The notes under the pieces are model-generated. The model did not search any database, was not told where the DNA came from, and saw only the letters and a program-made list of their open reading frames with translations. DNA of 64,000 nt from an uncultured Eubacteriales bacterium (GTDB taxonomy: Bacteria > Bacillota > Clostridia > Peptostreptococcales > Anaerovoracaceae): contig CADBJW010000014.1 in the NCBI GenBank assembly GCA_902795135.1, positions 23,749-87,748 of the forward strand. The letters run 5' to 3'. Below, piece by piece: positions 41,571 through 48,565 of this stretch. The translations under genes were made by a program, and so were the position numbers. Numbering within the stretch: position 1 is the first letter of the stretch; the number at the start of each line of letters is the position of its first letter.

Positions 41571-42440
41571 ATGGCACAGCCAGTATCGTATATCGCGAGA
41601 AAATTTATTGAAGAAAACATCGACTTCGCCATCGCGAAAGTCATCGAAACCAAAGGCTCCGCTCCGAGAAAACGGGGCGCAGCTATGATTATGACCCCGG
41701 AAGGAAACTTCTACGGGACCGTTGGCGGCGGCCTTTTGGAAGCCAGAACCCAGGAGCTCTGCAAGAAGGTCATGGAGACCAAGGAAGGACTCACTTACGA
41801 ATTTATTCTGGATGAACAGCAGCAGGGTGAGAACGCGTTGGCTATGGGATGCGGCGGCGATGCCACCATTCAGGTCGACTACATCGAAGCGGCAAACCCG
41901 GGAAACTTTGTGGAAGAATTCAGGCTGAAGAGCGACGCGTACATCTTTGGCGGCGGCCATGTGGCATACGCCCTGGAGCCTTTGCTTCGGCATGTGGATT
42001 TCACCACGACGGTCATCGACGACCGGGAAGATTACGCCAATGCGCAGCGCTACCCAAAGGCAGAGCGAGCCATCGTCTGCAGCGATTTCGATCATTGCTT
42101 TGATGAAATCGAAACCGATGAGGATAGCTACATTGTCATCGTGACGAGAGGACATCGCGGTGATCTGCAGGTGCTCCGGCAGGCGCTCCGCAGACCAAAC
42201 GCTTACATTGGCATGATCGGCAGCAAGCGAAAAAATAAGCTTTTGTTTGATGAGCTTCTGCAAGAGGGCGTGACGCAGGAAGAACTGGATCGCGTGCATG
42301 CTCCCATTGGGCTGGAAATCAAGTCGGAAACACCGGAAGAAATCGGCATCAGCATTACAGCGGAAATGATCCAGATCCGGGCCGAAAAAGCAGAGCGTGA
42401 AATGCGGTTTCGGGAAGTGGCTGACATCCACGCGGACTAA
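41571..42440 (+). CDS. xdhC: XdhC/CoxI family molybdenum cofactor maturation protein
   Basis: 289 residues. XdhC binds molybdenum cofactor, protects it and hands it over sulfurated to xanthine-dehydrogenase-type enzymes. The N-terminal part has KGSAPRKRGAAMIM and GTVGGGLLEA, then AMGCGGDATIQVDYIE with the conserved Cys-Gly-Gly. The C-terminal Rossmann half contains AYIFGGGHVAYAL (about 124-136), VIDDREDYAN and IGMIGSKRKN. This is the key link between this operon and the two hydroxylases in the window. AAAGGAGG precedes the ATG and the next gene starts 12 nt after its stop. Confidence 0.93.
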   Translation: MAQPVSYIARKFIEENIDFAIAKVIETKGSAPRKRGAAMIMTPEGNFYGTVGGGLLEARTQELCKKVMETKEGLTYEFILDEQQQGENALAMGCGGDATIQVDYIEAANPGNFVEEFRLKSDAYIFGGGHVAYALEPLLRHVDFTTTVIDDREDYANAQRYPKAERAIVCSDFDHCFDEIETDEDSYIVIVTRGHRGDLQVLRQALRRPNAYIGMIGSKRKNKLLFDELLQEGVTQEELDRVHAPIGLEIKSETPEEIGISITAEMIQIRAEKAEREMRFREVADIHAD

Positions 42441-42452
42441 GAGGATATAGGC

Positions 42453-43814
42453 ATGAGAATAGGGTATCAGAGAGAATCAATCGATCAATATAAAAACTAT
42501 ACAGCGGTGATTTTGGCGGCGGGACTGTCTTCAAGAATGAAAGACTTCAAGCCGCTTCTGGCCGTGGATGGGCGCACGGCCCTCGAAGGACTGATTGAGG
42601 CGGCAAAAGGCGCCGGAATCGGGAGCATCATCGTGGTGACGGGTCATGAACGTCTGCAGATAGAGGAGGTTCTTCGCAAAGCCGATGTGACGGAAGCATA
42701 CAATGCAGACTATAAAGACGGCATGTTTACGTCGATTCGTACGGGTCTTGCAAAAGCATTGGAATTAGACGCTCCATCCGGGAGCATGAAGGGCGTGCTC
42801 TTGATGCCGGTGGATTGTCCACTCATCAGCATTCAGGTGCTCCGAAGGATCATGGATGCAGCGGGAAACAATTTCGCCGTGCCGACCTACGAAGGGAAAA
42901 AAGGACATCCGCTGTTCATTCCAAAGGAACTGATGGAGGACATTCTTGCCCATGACGGAGAGGGCGGACTGAAGGCCGTTACGGACCGTTATTGGGACCG
43001 GATGGATCGCGTACCAGTCAATGAAGAAGGCTGCATTATGGACATGGACACGCCGGAAGGATATGCGGAAATCGTGAAGTTCGTGGAGAATGGGTTTACC
43101 AGAACAAAACTGTCTGTTGCTGCGGCAAGGCGCCGGTTTATTCTGGTGCGTCATGGACAGACGCGACAGCATGACGAGTCTATGTTCATCGGCCAGTACG
43201 ATGTTCCGCTCAGCGATGAAGGGCGGCAGCAAATGAAGCAGGCCGGTGAAGAAATCAGTACGTGCATGCAGGACCATTATGTCGGTGATGTCCGGCGGGA
43301 TGTGTTTGGGAACGCCCTGGAAAAAGACATGCCGGACTGGAGCAATACCGTCTATTGCAGTGATCTGATCAGGGCCTCCGAATCCGGGGAAATCCTGGCA
43401 AAGGTCTTAGAAGAGACAGGCGCCATGGTGGAAGATTTCGAGAACGGCGTTTTCCCGACAGGCGTTGAAGTAAAACCACTGGAAGGGTTGCGGGAACTGA
43501 ATCTGGGTGAATGGGACGGCAAACCGGTCCGTGAAATCAAAGAACGTTTTCCGGAAGAATATGAGCGACGAGGCAAGGATCTATTCGTGTTCAAGACCGG
43601 GAATCATTCCGAAAACTTTTATGATATGCAGTACCGCGTTATGAAGTGCTTGCGGGAAATCCTCTCAAAAGACGATGGCAAAAACATTGTCATCGTTGCA
43701 CACAGCGGAACGATCCGGGCACTGGCAAATAATTTGAAAGGCCTTCGTGTCAACGATTCATGGGAGCCCGTGGAGAAGGGTCAGTATATCGAAATCGAGG
43801 TCGAACCTCGTTAG
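42453..43814 (+). CDS. MobA-like nucleotidyltransferase fused to a histidine phosphatase
   Basis: 453 residues in two domains. Residues about 15-215 form a MobA/YgfJ-type NTP transferase (VILAAGLSSRMKDFKPLLAV, LMPVDCPLIS, GKKGHPLFIPKEL, DMDTPEGY), the kind that attaches CMP or GMP to molybdopterin. Residues about 225-453 form a histidine phosphatase (ILVRHGQTRQHD with the catalytic RHG, later IVIVAHSGTIRAL). The fusion suggests that a phosphate is removed from a cofactor precursor or by-product during cofactor maturation. The third gene of the operon with the methyltransferase and XdhC. It converges on mnmM with only 10 nt between stops and no visible terminator. Confidence 0.88.
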   Translation: MRIGYQRESIDQYKNYTAVILAAGLSSRMKDFKPLLAVDGRTALEGLIEAAKGAGIGSIIVVTGHERLQIEEVLRKADVTEAYNADYKDGMFTSIRTGLAKALELDAPSGSMKGVLLMPVDCPLISIQVLRRIMDAAGNNFAVPTYEGKKGHPLFIPKELMEDILAHDGEGGLKAVTDRYWDRMDRVPVNEEGCIMDMDTPEGYAEIVKFVENGFTRTKLSVAAARRRFILVRHGQTRQHDESMFIGQYDVPLSDEGRQQMKQAGEEISTCMQDHYVGDVRRDVFGNALEKDMPDWSNTVYCSDLIRASESGEILAKVLEETGAMVEDFENGVFPTGVEVKPLEGLRELNLGEWDGKPVREIKERFPEEYERRGKDLFVFKTGNHSENFYDMQYRVMKCLREILSKDDGKNIVIVAHSGTIRALANNLKGLRVNDSWEPVEKGQYIEIEVEPR

Positions 43815-43824
43815 AAGATGAACG

Positions 43825-44499
43825 TTATCGCTTGCGGGTGATCAGCAGGATCTCCGGCGGATCATTCTGCTGGTTCAGCATATTGATATAAGAAACGTGA
43901 TACGTACGTGCGTCAAGCTCTTTTGCAAAGTCCAAAAGAGCTTGTTTTTCTTTTTTGCCTGCCGGATGGCCGCTGTACATGGTGATGCAGACCAGTCCGT
44001 CCCGCATGAGAAGTTCCAAAGCGCTGCGAACCGCAGCCAGGGTCGACCCGGCATCTGTCGTGACGGTTTTGTCACCGCCCGGAAGATAACCGAGATTGAA
44101 CACGACAAGACAAACGTCCTGCTGAAATCGCGCAGCGAGGCTTTTGATATTTTCATGAGACGTCTGTGCCAATAAGATGGGCGCAGAATCGGCAGCAGGG
44201 ACGGAATCATTCTGCCACTCAGAAGATAGCACCTGCGGGTGCCAGCCGTTTTCGATGAGCAGGGCGCAGGTGTTCTCAATGGACACCTCTTGAAGGTCGA
44301 TTCCCAGAATCCTGCAGCCTGAGGATGTCTCACTGGAAGACCCCTTGGAAGAGCCGGATACGCATAAAGCAGATTCAGCCAGACGCAGGGTATCGTGACC
44401 GTTGCCGCAGGTAGCGTCGATGATCAGACAGCCCGGCTGGATATATTGTACCACGATGCTCATCGCCAGTTCGGTTGTGCTTTGGATTAGATTCTTCAT
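43825..44499 (-). CDS. mnmM: tRNA (mnm5s2U34)-methyltransferase (YtqB/MnmM family)
   Basis: 224 residues, class I methyltransferase. CLIIDATCGNGHDTLRLA is the SAM-binding motif and VFNLGYLPGGDKTVTT is the signature of the YtqB family, recently assigned as MnmM, which completes mnm5U at the wobble position in Gram-positives. A Ser-rich insert (GSSKGSSSETSSG) lies after the first motif. The predicted promoter ends 6 nt before ATG 44499, so the mRNA should have no leader and there is no ribosome site. Confidence 0.85.
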   Translation of the reverse strand: MKNLIQSTTELAMSIVVQYIQPGCLIIDATCGNGHDTLRLAESALCVSGSSKGSSSETSSGCRILGIDLQEVSIENTCALLIENGWHPQVLSSEWQNDSVPAADSAPILLAQTSHENIKSLAARFQQDVCLVVFNLGYLPGGDKTVTTDAGSTLAAVRSALELLMRDGLVCITMYSGHPAGKKEKQALLDFAKELDARTYHVSYINMLNQQNDPPEILLITRKR

Positions 44500-44505
44500 A
44501 GTCCG

Positions 44506-44514
44506 ATTATATCA
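44506..44514 (-). promoter_or_regulatory. Extended -10 promoter of mnmM, predicting a leaderless mRNA
   Basis: Minus strand TG-A-TATAAT (44514 down to 44506) followed by CGGACT and the start codon. The expected first transcribed base is the A of ATG 44499. The -35 region is not recognisable. Confidence 0.65.
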
Positions 44515-44607
44515 TATGAAGTCCCGGTTCGCTGTAAATCCGCCAAAGCTGGCAACTTGACACGGTCCCCGGAGGTTGCAAATATTGACTAAATCAAAGG
44601 TTGTGGA

Positions 44608-44636
44608 TTGACAGAACAAGAGAAGAGGTCTATAAT
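44608..44636 (+). promoter_or_regulatory. Consensus SigA promoter of the FMN riboswitch-ribU unit
   Basis: TTGACA (44608-44613), exactly 17 nt, TATAAT (44631-44636). Start near 44643, about 20 nt before the riboswitch. Confidence 0.92.
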
Positions 44637-44660
44637 CTGCCATGTAGACAATTGAATCTG

Positions 44661-44793
44661 TTTCGGGGCGAGGTGGAAGTCCTCACCGGCGGTGATGAGT
44701 GAAACGCATGATGCGTGGAAGCTATGAGTCCGCGAGCTTTGGCCGAAAGGGTGTGAATCCCTTACCGACGGTTACAGTCCGGATGGAAGAAAC
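44661..44793 (+). ncRNA. FMN riboswitch (RFN element)
   Basis: The conserved blocks are in order: CGGGGCGAGGTGGAAGTCC, then CACCGGCGGTGAT, then GAGTCCGCGAGC, then GGTGTGAATCCCTTACCGAC with GGTTACAGTCCGGATGG and AAGA. It binds FMN and turns off riboflavin uptake or synthesis genes. Here it stands before ribU with a terminator between, so FMN should cause premature termination. Confidence 0.95.
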
Positions 44794-44841
44794 AAGAATG
44801 CATGAACACGTTTTTTATGGTGTTTATATTCTATGTATTTG

Positions 44842-44872
44842 CCCTGAGAGTTTTCTCAGGATTTTTTATTTA
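44842..44872 (+). terminator. Expression-platform terminator of the FMN riboswitch
   Basis: Stem CCTGAG / CTCAGG (44843-44848 and 44855-44860), then ATTTTTTATTT. It lies about 50 nt after the aptamer and 70 nt before ribU. Confidence 0.85.
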
Positions 44873-44939
44873 GAGACAGATTCCTTACACAAATTATTTA
44901 CAACATACGAAATGAATTTGGAGAAAGGAAAAAAGAAAC

Positions 44940-45500
44940 ATGACAAACCAAACCGTTGAAAGACCAAGAATCACAACCGTTAGACTGGCCAAGATGGGCA
45001 TGCTCGTAGCAATTTCCATCGTATTGGTAGCCCTCGTTCACTTCCCGATCTTCCCAGCAGTAGCATTTCTGGAATACGATCCGGCAGACATTCCGATCCT
45101 CATCGGAACCTTTGCCTTCGGACCAGTCGCAGGCGTTCTGCTGACCATCGTGACCGCGGTGATCCAGGGAACTACTGTAAGCGCCGCCAGCGGTGTTTAC
45201 GGCATCCTGATGCACATCATCGCAACCAGTGCACTGGTTATTACTGCGGGGCTCATTTACAAATACAACAAGACTCGCAAAGGCGCCATCATTGCAGTGC
45301 TGTGCGGAATCGTCGCAATGACGGTCGTCATGATCGGAGCCAACATGGTCATTACACCGATCTTCATGGGCGTACCGGCCAGTGTCGTATGGAGCCTGAT
45401 GCCATTTATCGCAGGATTCAATGCGATCAAAGCGGGCATCAACGGCCTCGTTACCTTCTTAGTTTACAAAAGAATTTCCGGGTTCCTTCATAAGCAGTAA
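44940..45500 (+). CDS. ribU: Riboflavin transporter, ECF S component
   Basis: 186 residues with about five or six transmembrane helices starting near residue 16. It is the substrate-binding S component that works with a shared ECF energising module not found in this window. The N-terminal pattern VRLAKMGMLVAISIVLVAL, FLEYDPADIPILIGTFAFGP and TTVSAASGVYGILMHIIAT is that of RibU. Control by the FMN riboswitch supports riboflavin as the substrate. GGAGAAAGG lies before the ATG. Confidence 0.95.
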   Translation: MTNQTVERPRITTVRLAKMGMLVAISIVLVALVHFPIFPAVAFLEYDPADIPILIGTFAFGPVAGVLLTIVTAVIQGTTVSAASGVYGILMHIIATSALVITAGLIYKYNKTRKGAIIAVLCGIVAMTVVMIGANMVITPIFMGVPASVVWSLMPFIAGFNAIKAGINGLVTFLVYKRISGFLHKQ

Positions 45501-45541
45501 TTGCACGGAACGCGAACAAATCATACCAGTTTTTCTCAAGG

Positions 45542-45584
45542 GGCTGTTACGTCAGAACGGAGCTGATGAAGCAGCCTCTTTTTT
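45542..45584 (+). terminator. Terminator of ribU
   Basis: GGCTG (45542-45546) pairs with CAGCC (45572-45576), with GTCAG / CTGA pairing inside, followed by TCTTTTTT. Confidence 0.85.
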
Positions 45585-45632
45585 ATGTCTAGAACCGTCC
45601 CTATTGACACATCTCTCTGTGCCTTTGGTTGT

Positions 45633-45661
45633 TTGAGTGCGGCCTGTATCTATGGTATACT
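45633..45661 (+). promoter_or_regulatory. Promoter of tsaE-tsaB-rimI/tsaD, predicting a near-leaderless mRNA
   Basis: TTGAGT (45633-45638), a 17-nt spacer and TG-G-TATACT (-10 at 45656-45661). The start codon of tsaE follows 9 nt after the -10, so the leader should be about 0-3 nt, and no ribosome site is present. Confidence 0.75.
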
Positions 45662-45670
45662 TAATAAGTT

Positions 45671-46129
45671 ATGGAAAGAAGCAAAATCAACATTCAAAAC
45701 GAAATAGAAACGAAGAAATTCGGCATGAGGCTGGCGGATTCTGCAAAAGCTGGCGACGTCATCGCATTGATCGGTGATCTGGGAACCGGCAAGACGACCC
45801 TTACGAAATACATTGCAGAAGGATTGGGCATTACGGAGACCATCACAAGCCCGACTTTTAACATCGTCAAAGAGTACCGGAGCGGTCGTCTCCCCCTCTT
45901 CCATTTTGATGTTTACCGGATCAGCGATCCAGACGAAATGTTTGAGATCGGCTATGAGGAATACTTTTACGGCGACGGGGTCTGCGTGGTAGAGTGGGCG
46001 GACATCATCGAAGACCTGCTTCCAGAAGATGCTATGATCATCCGCATCAGCCGCGGGGCCGGCGAAGAAGAACGCGTATACGATATTACAGATAACAGAG
46101 GATCAGCAAATGTACATACTGGCAATTGA
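45671..46129 (+). CDS. tsaE: tRNA t6A biosynthesis ATPase TsaE
   Basis: 152 residues. It hydrolyses ATP to reset the TsaB-TsaD complex in t6A37 synthesis. The Walker A GDLGTGKTTLTKYIAEGLG is at 35-53, SPTFNIVKEY follows, then FHFDVYRI and VVEWADIIEDLLPED, all standard. The N-terminus at ATG 45671 has the family's normal length, so the lack of a ribosome site is not explained by a wrong start. It overlaps tsaB by 20 nt. Confidence 0.95.
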   Translation: MERSKINIQNEIETKKFGMRLADSAKAGDVIALIGDLGTGKTTLTKYIAEGLGITETITSPTFNIVKEYRSGRLPLFHFDVYRISDPDEMFEIGYEEYFYGDGVCVVEWADIIEDLLPEDAMIIRISRGAGEEERVYDITDNRGSANVHTGN

Positions 46130-46886
46130 AACGACAGGGGCATTCGCGTCGGTTGCGCTGGCGAATGCGGAATGGAAAAACAGCAAGGTTACGTCCTTCG
46201 AAATATTAGGTCACATCGACGGCAATGACAAGTTCTCGCACTTGCAAAATCTGACGCCGCAGATCCAGCAGATTTTGGAGGAAAGTGGATTGTCAATAGG
46301 CGATGTTTCAGTCATTGCAGTGTCTCACGGGCCCGGATCTTTTACAGGCATCCGTATCGGCGTATCGACAGCCAGAGCGCTGTCACAGGTTTTGAACATC
46401 CCTTGCGCAGCGGTTTCCAGTCTGGAAGCAATGGCTTTGAGACAGTTTTGGGACGGCGATCGAGAAGAGAGCCGGGACGTCTCGGAGGAATCCGTGGTCT
46501 GTCCGATCATTGACGCCAGACGCAGCCAGGTCTACGGAGGCGGGTTCAAAGCGGCAGAAGAAGTCATACCGTGCGGTCCGTACACCGTGGAGGAATTTAT
46601 GGACGCCATCCTCGCGAAAGGAATCACCGAGGTTCTGTTCATGGGCGACGGAATCGATAAATATCAGAGCCTGATCGAAGACCTCCACAGGGACAAGCAG
46701 ATGGAAAGCTGTAACATCCGCTATGCCGATGCGCCGGTTCGCTACCAGGATGCGGACACCGTGGCTTATTTAGGCGCAAAAGCCGCGGCCGCAGGCAAGC
46801 TCTGCGGATTTGAGCAACTGAAACCGAATTATATGAGAATGGCGGAGGCCGAAAGAAAGTTAAAGGAAAAGCAAAAAAATGGCTGA
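46110..46886 (+). CDS. tsaB: tRNA t6A biosynthesis scaffold TsaB
   Basis: 258 residues of the ASKHA fold. The start [17 protein letters not shown] and [20 protein letters not shown] are the family signatures. TsaB dimerises with TsaD and is required for its activity but is not itself catalytic. A short insert near residue 112 ([17 protein letters not shown]) is extra. It overlaps both neighbours: 20 nt with tsaE and 8 nt with the rimI-tsaD gene. Confidence 0.95.
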   Translation: MYILAIETTGAFASVALANAEWKNSKVTSFEILGHIDGNDKFSHLQNLTPQIQQILEESGLSIGDVSVIAVSHGPGSFTGIRIGVSTARALSQVLNIPCAAVSSLEAMALRQFWDGDREESRDVSEESVVCPIIDARRSQVYGGGFKAAEEVIPCGPYTVEEFMDAILAKGITEVLFMGDGIDKYQSLIEDLHRDKQMESCNIRYADAPVRYQDADTVAYLGAKAAAAGKLCGFEQLKPNYMRMAEAERKLKEKQKNG

Positions 46887-48393
46887 TGTAGTGATAAGGC
46901 AGGCGACCATTGAGGACGCCGAACAGATTTTTGAAATCGAAAACATGTGCTTTCCAGACCCCTGGAGTCTGGAGTCCATCGAATATGAATTTGAGGAAAA
47001 CCCGAGAGCCTTTTACGTTGTGGCCGAGCATAGCGGCGAAGTAGTCGGCTATGCAGGCCTTTGGTGGATCGAAGACGAAGGGCACATTACGAACGTGGCA
47101 GTAAAACCAGGGTACCGGAACCGGAGAATTGGGGAAGGCATCATCGATGTGCTTTTGGATTACACGATTCACGAAGGAATTCGGCACCACACCCTGGAAG
47201 TGCGCAGAAGCAATGAACCGGCAATCAATCTTTATGAGAAATTCGGGTTCCAGGTAGAAGGCGTTCGCAAAGGCTACTATCAGCACAATGGAGAAGATGC
47301 GCTGATTATGTGGCGCCACGCCAGCGACGAAGAAATAGCGGAGGCAATTAGAATGATGGAAGATCGTTTTACGATCCTGGCAATTGAATCAAGTTGTGAC
47401 GAAACAGCAGCAGCCGTCGTTCGCGGAGGGAGGACGGTTCTTTCCAATGTCATTTCCTCGCAGATCGACATCCACAAGGCATATGGGGGTGTCGTTCCGG
47501 AAATCGCATCCAGACACCACCTTGATAATATCAACCACGTGGTGCGGCAGGCTCTCGAAGAGGCCGGGCAGGCGGCAGGATCCGAAGAACCGATGACCAT
47601 GGACGACATCGACGCGATTGCCGTGACCTATGGCCCGGGTCTGGTGGGAGCGCTTTTGATCGGACTTGCGACAGCAAAGGCCTACGCGCTGGCAACGGGA
47701 AAGCCGCTCATTGGCGTGCATCATATTCAGGGACACATATCAGCAAATTATATTGAACATCCGGACCTTGAGCCGCCATTTATGGCCCTGATCGTTTCCG
47801 GTGGTCATACAAATATCGTGGAAGTGACCGACTATAACGAGTGCCATGTTCTGGGAGGAACCAGAGACGATGCAGCCGGAGAAGCCTACGACAAGGTCGC
47901 CAGGGTGTTGGGCCTGGGATATCCAGGCGGTCCGCTGATTGACCGCATTGCCAAAGAAGGCAACCCGGACGCGGTGGAATTCAAGCGCGTTTTTCTGGAA
48001 AAAGACAGTATGGACTTTAGTTTCAGCGGCATTAAAACCGGTGTGCTGAACTATGTGAATTCGGAGAAGCAAGCGGGAAGAGAGATCCACGTGGCAGATG
48101 TGGCCGCGAGCTTTCAGCAGGCGGTTTTGGACGTCATCGTGAAAAAGACCGTCGATGCAGCCCGCAAGATGAACAAAGACAAGATCGTCATGGCAGGCGG
48201 CGTTTCGGCAAACAGCCACTTACGTGAAATGATGGAATCAGAGTGCAAAAAGCACGGCATCAAATTGTACTACCCGTCACCGATCCTTTGCACGGATAAT
48301 GCGGCGATGATTGGCTGTGCGGCACATTATAAGTATAGGGCCGGCGGGAGTGATGATCTGACGCTGGACGCGATTCCGGGGCTTCCGCTTTAG
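46879..48393 (+). CDS. RimI acetyltransferase fused to TsaD threonylcarbamoyltransferase
   Basis: 504 residues. Residues 1-150 are a GNAT N-acetyltransferase of the RimI type ([18 protein letters not shown], then [18 protein letters not shown] as the acetyl-CoA loop, and [19 protein letters not shown]). It acetylates the N-terminus of ribosomal protein S18. Residues about 163-504 are TsaD ([15 protein letters not shown], metal-binding HHIQGH, and [12 protein letters not shown] near the end), which transfers the carbamoyl-threonine to A37 of tRNA. In many genomes rimI lies between tsaB and tsaD, so this is a fusion of adjacent genes. A well-spaced internal ribosome site at 47340-47344 could also yield free TsaD. 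Confidence 0.93.
   Translation: MADVVIRQATIEDAEQIFEIENMCFPDPWSLESIEYEFEENPRAFYVVAEHSGEVVGYAGLWWIEDEGHITNVAVKPGYRNRRIGEGIIDVLLDYTIHEGIRHHTLEVRRSNEPAINLYEKFGFQVEGVRKGYYQHNGEDALIMWRHASDEEIAEAIRMMEDRFTILAIESSCDETAAAVVRGGRTVLSNVISSQIDIHKAYGGVVPEIASRHHLDNINHVVRQALEEAGQAAGSEEPMTMDDIDAIAVTYGPGLVGALLIGLATAKAYALATGKPLIGVHHIQGHISANYIEHPDLEPPFMALIVSGGHTNIVEVTDYNECHVLGGTRDDAAGEAYDKVARVLGLGYPGGPLIDRIAKEGNPDAVEFKRVFLEKDSMDFSFSGIKTGVLNYVNSEKQAGREIHVADVAASFQQAVLDVIVKKTVDAARKMNKDKIVMAGGVSANSHLREMMESECKKHGIKLYYPSPILCTDNAAMIGCAAHYKYRAGGSDDLTLDAIPGLPL
47340..47358 (+). promoter_or_regulatory. Internal ribosome binding site and start for TsaD alone
   Basis: GGAGG (47340-47344), 8 nt, then ATG 47353 (and ATG 47356), in frame with the fusion. 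Translation from 47353 would give [18 protein letters not shown], the normal start of a free-standing TsaD of 346 residues. Confidence 0.5.
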
Positions 48394-48442
48394 GGCTTTT
48401 GAAGCGGGATCAGACAGGAAACAGAAAAGGAGCACGTGAGTT

Positions 48443-48553
48443 ATGAAAAACTTTTTCAGCAACCCAAAGAGAGCGATTTTTATTATTGTATTGATTCTCG
48501 TCTGCGTTGTGTTCGGGATTTCCGGAGCGATGTTTGCGATATCAATGAAATAA
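48443..48553 (+). CDS. 36-residue single-pass membrane peptide
   Basis: MKNFFSNPKRAIFIIVLILV then CVVFGISGAMFAISMK. A positively charged start and one hydrophobic helix (about 12-31). AAAGGAG (48426-48432) lies 10 nt before ATG 48443. It occupies most of the 172-nt gap between tsaD and the ABC-F gene and ends 12 nt before the latter. Family and role unknown; the codon pattern and ribosome site make it likely to be translated. Confidence 0.6.
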   Translation: MKNFFSNPKRAIFIIVLILVCVVFGISGAMFAISMK

Positions 48554-48565
48554 AACGAGTAAGAC

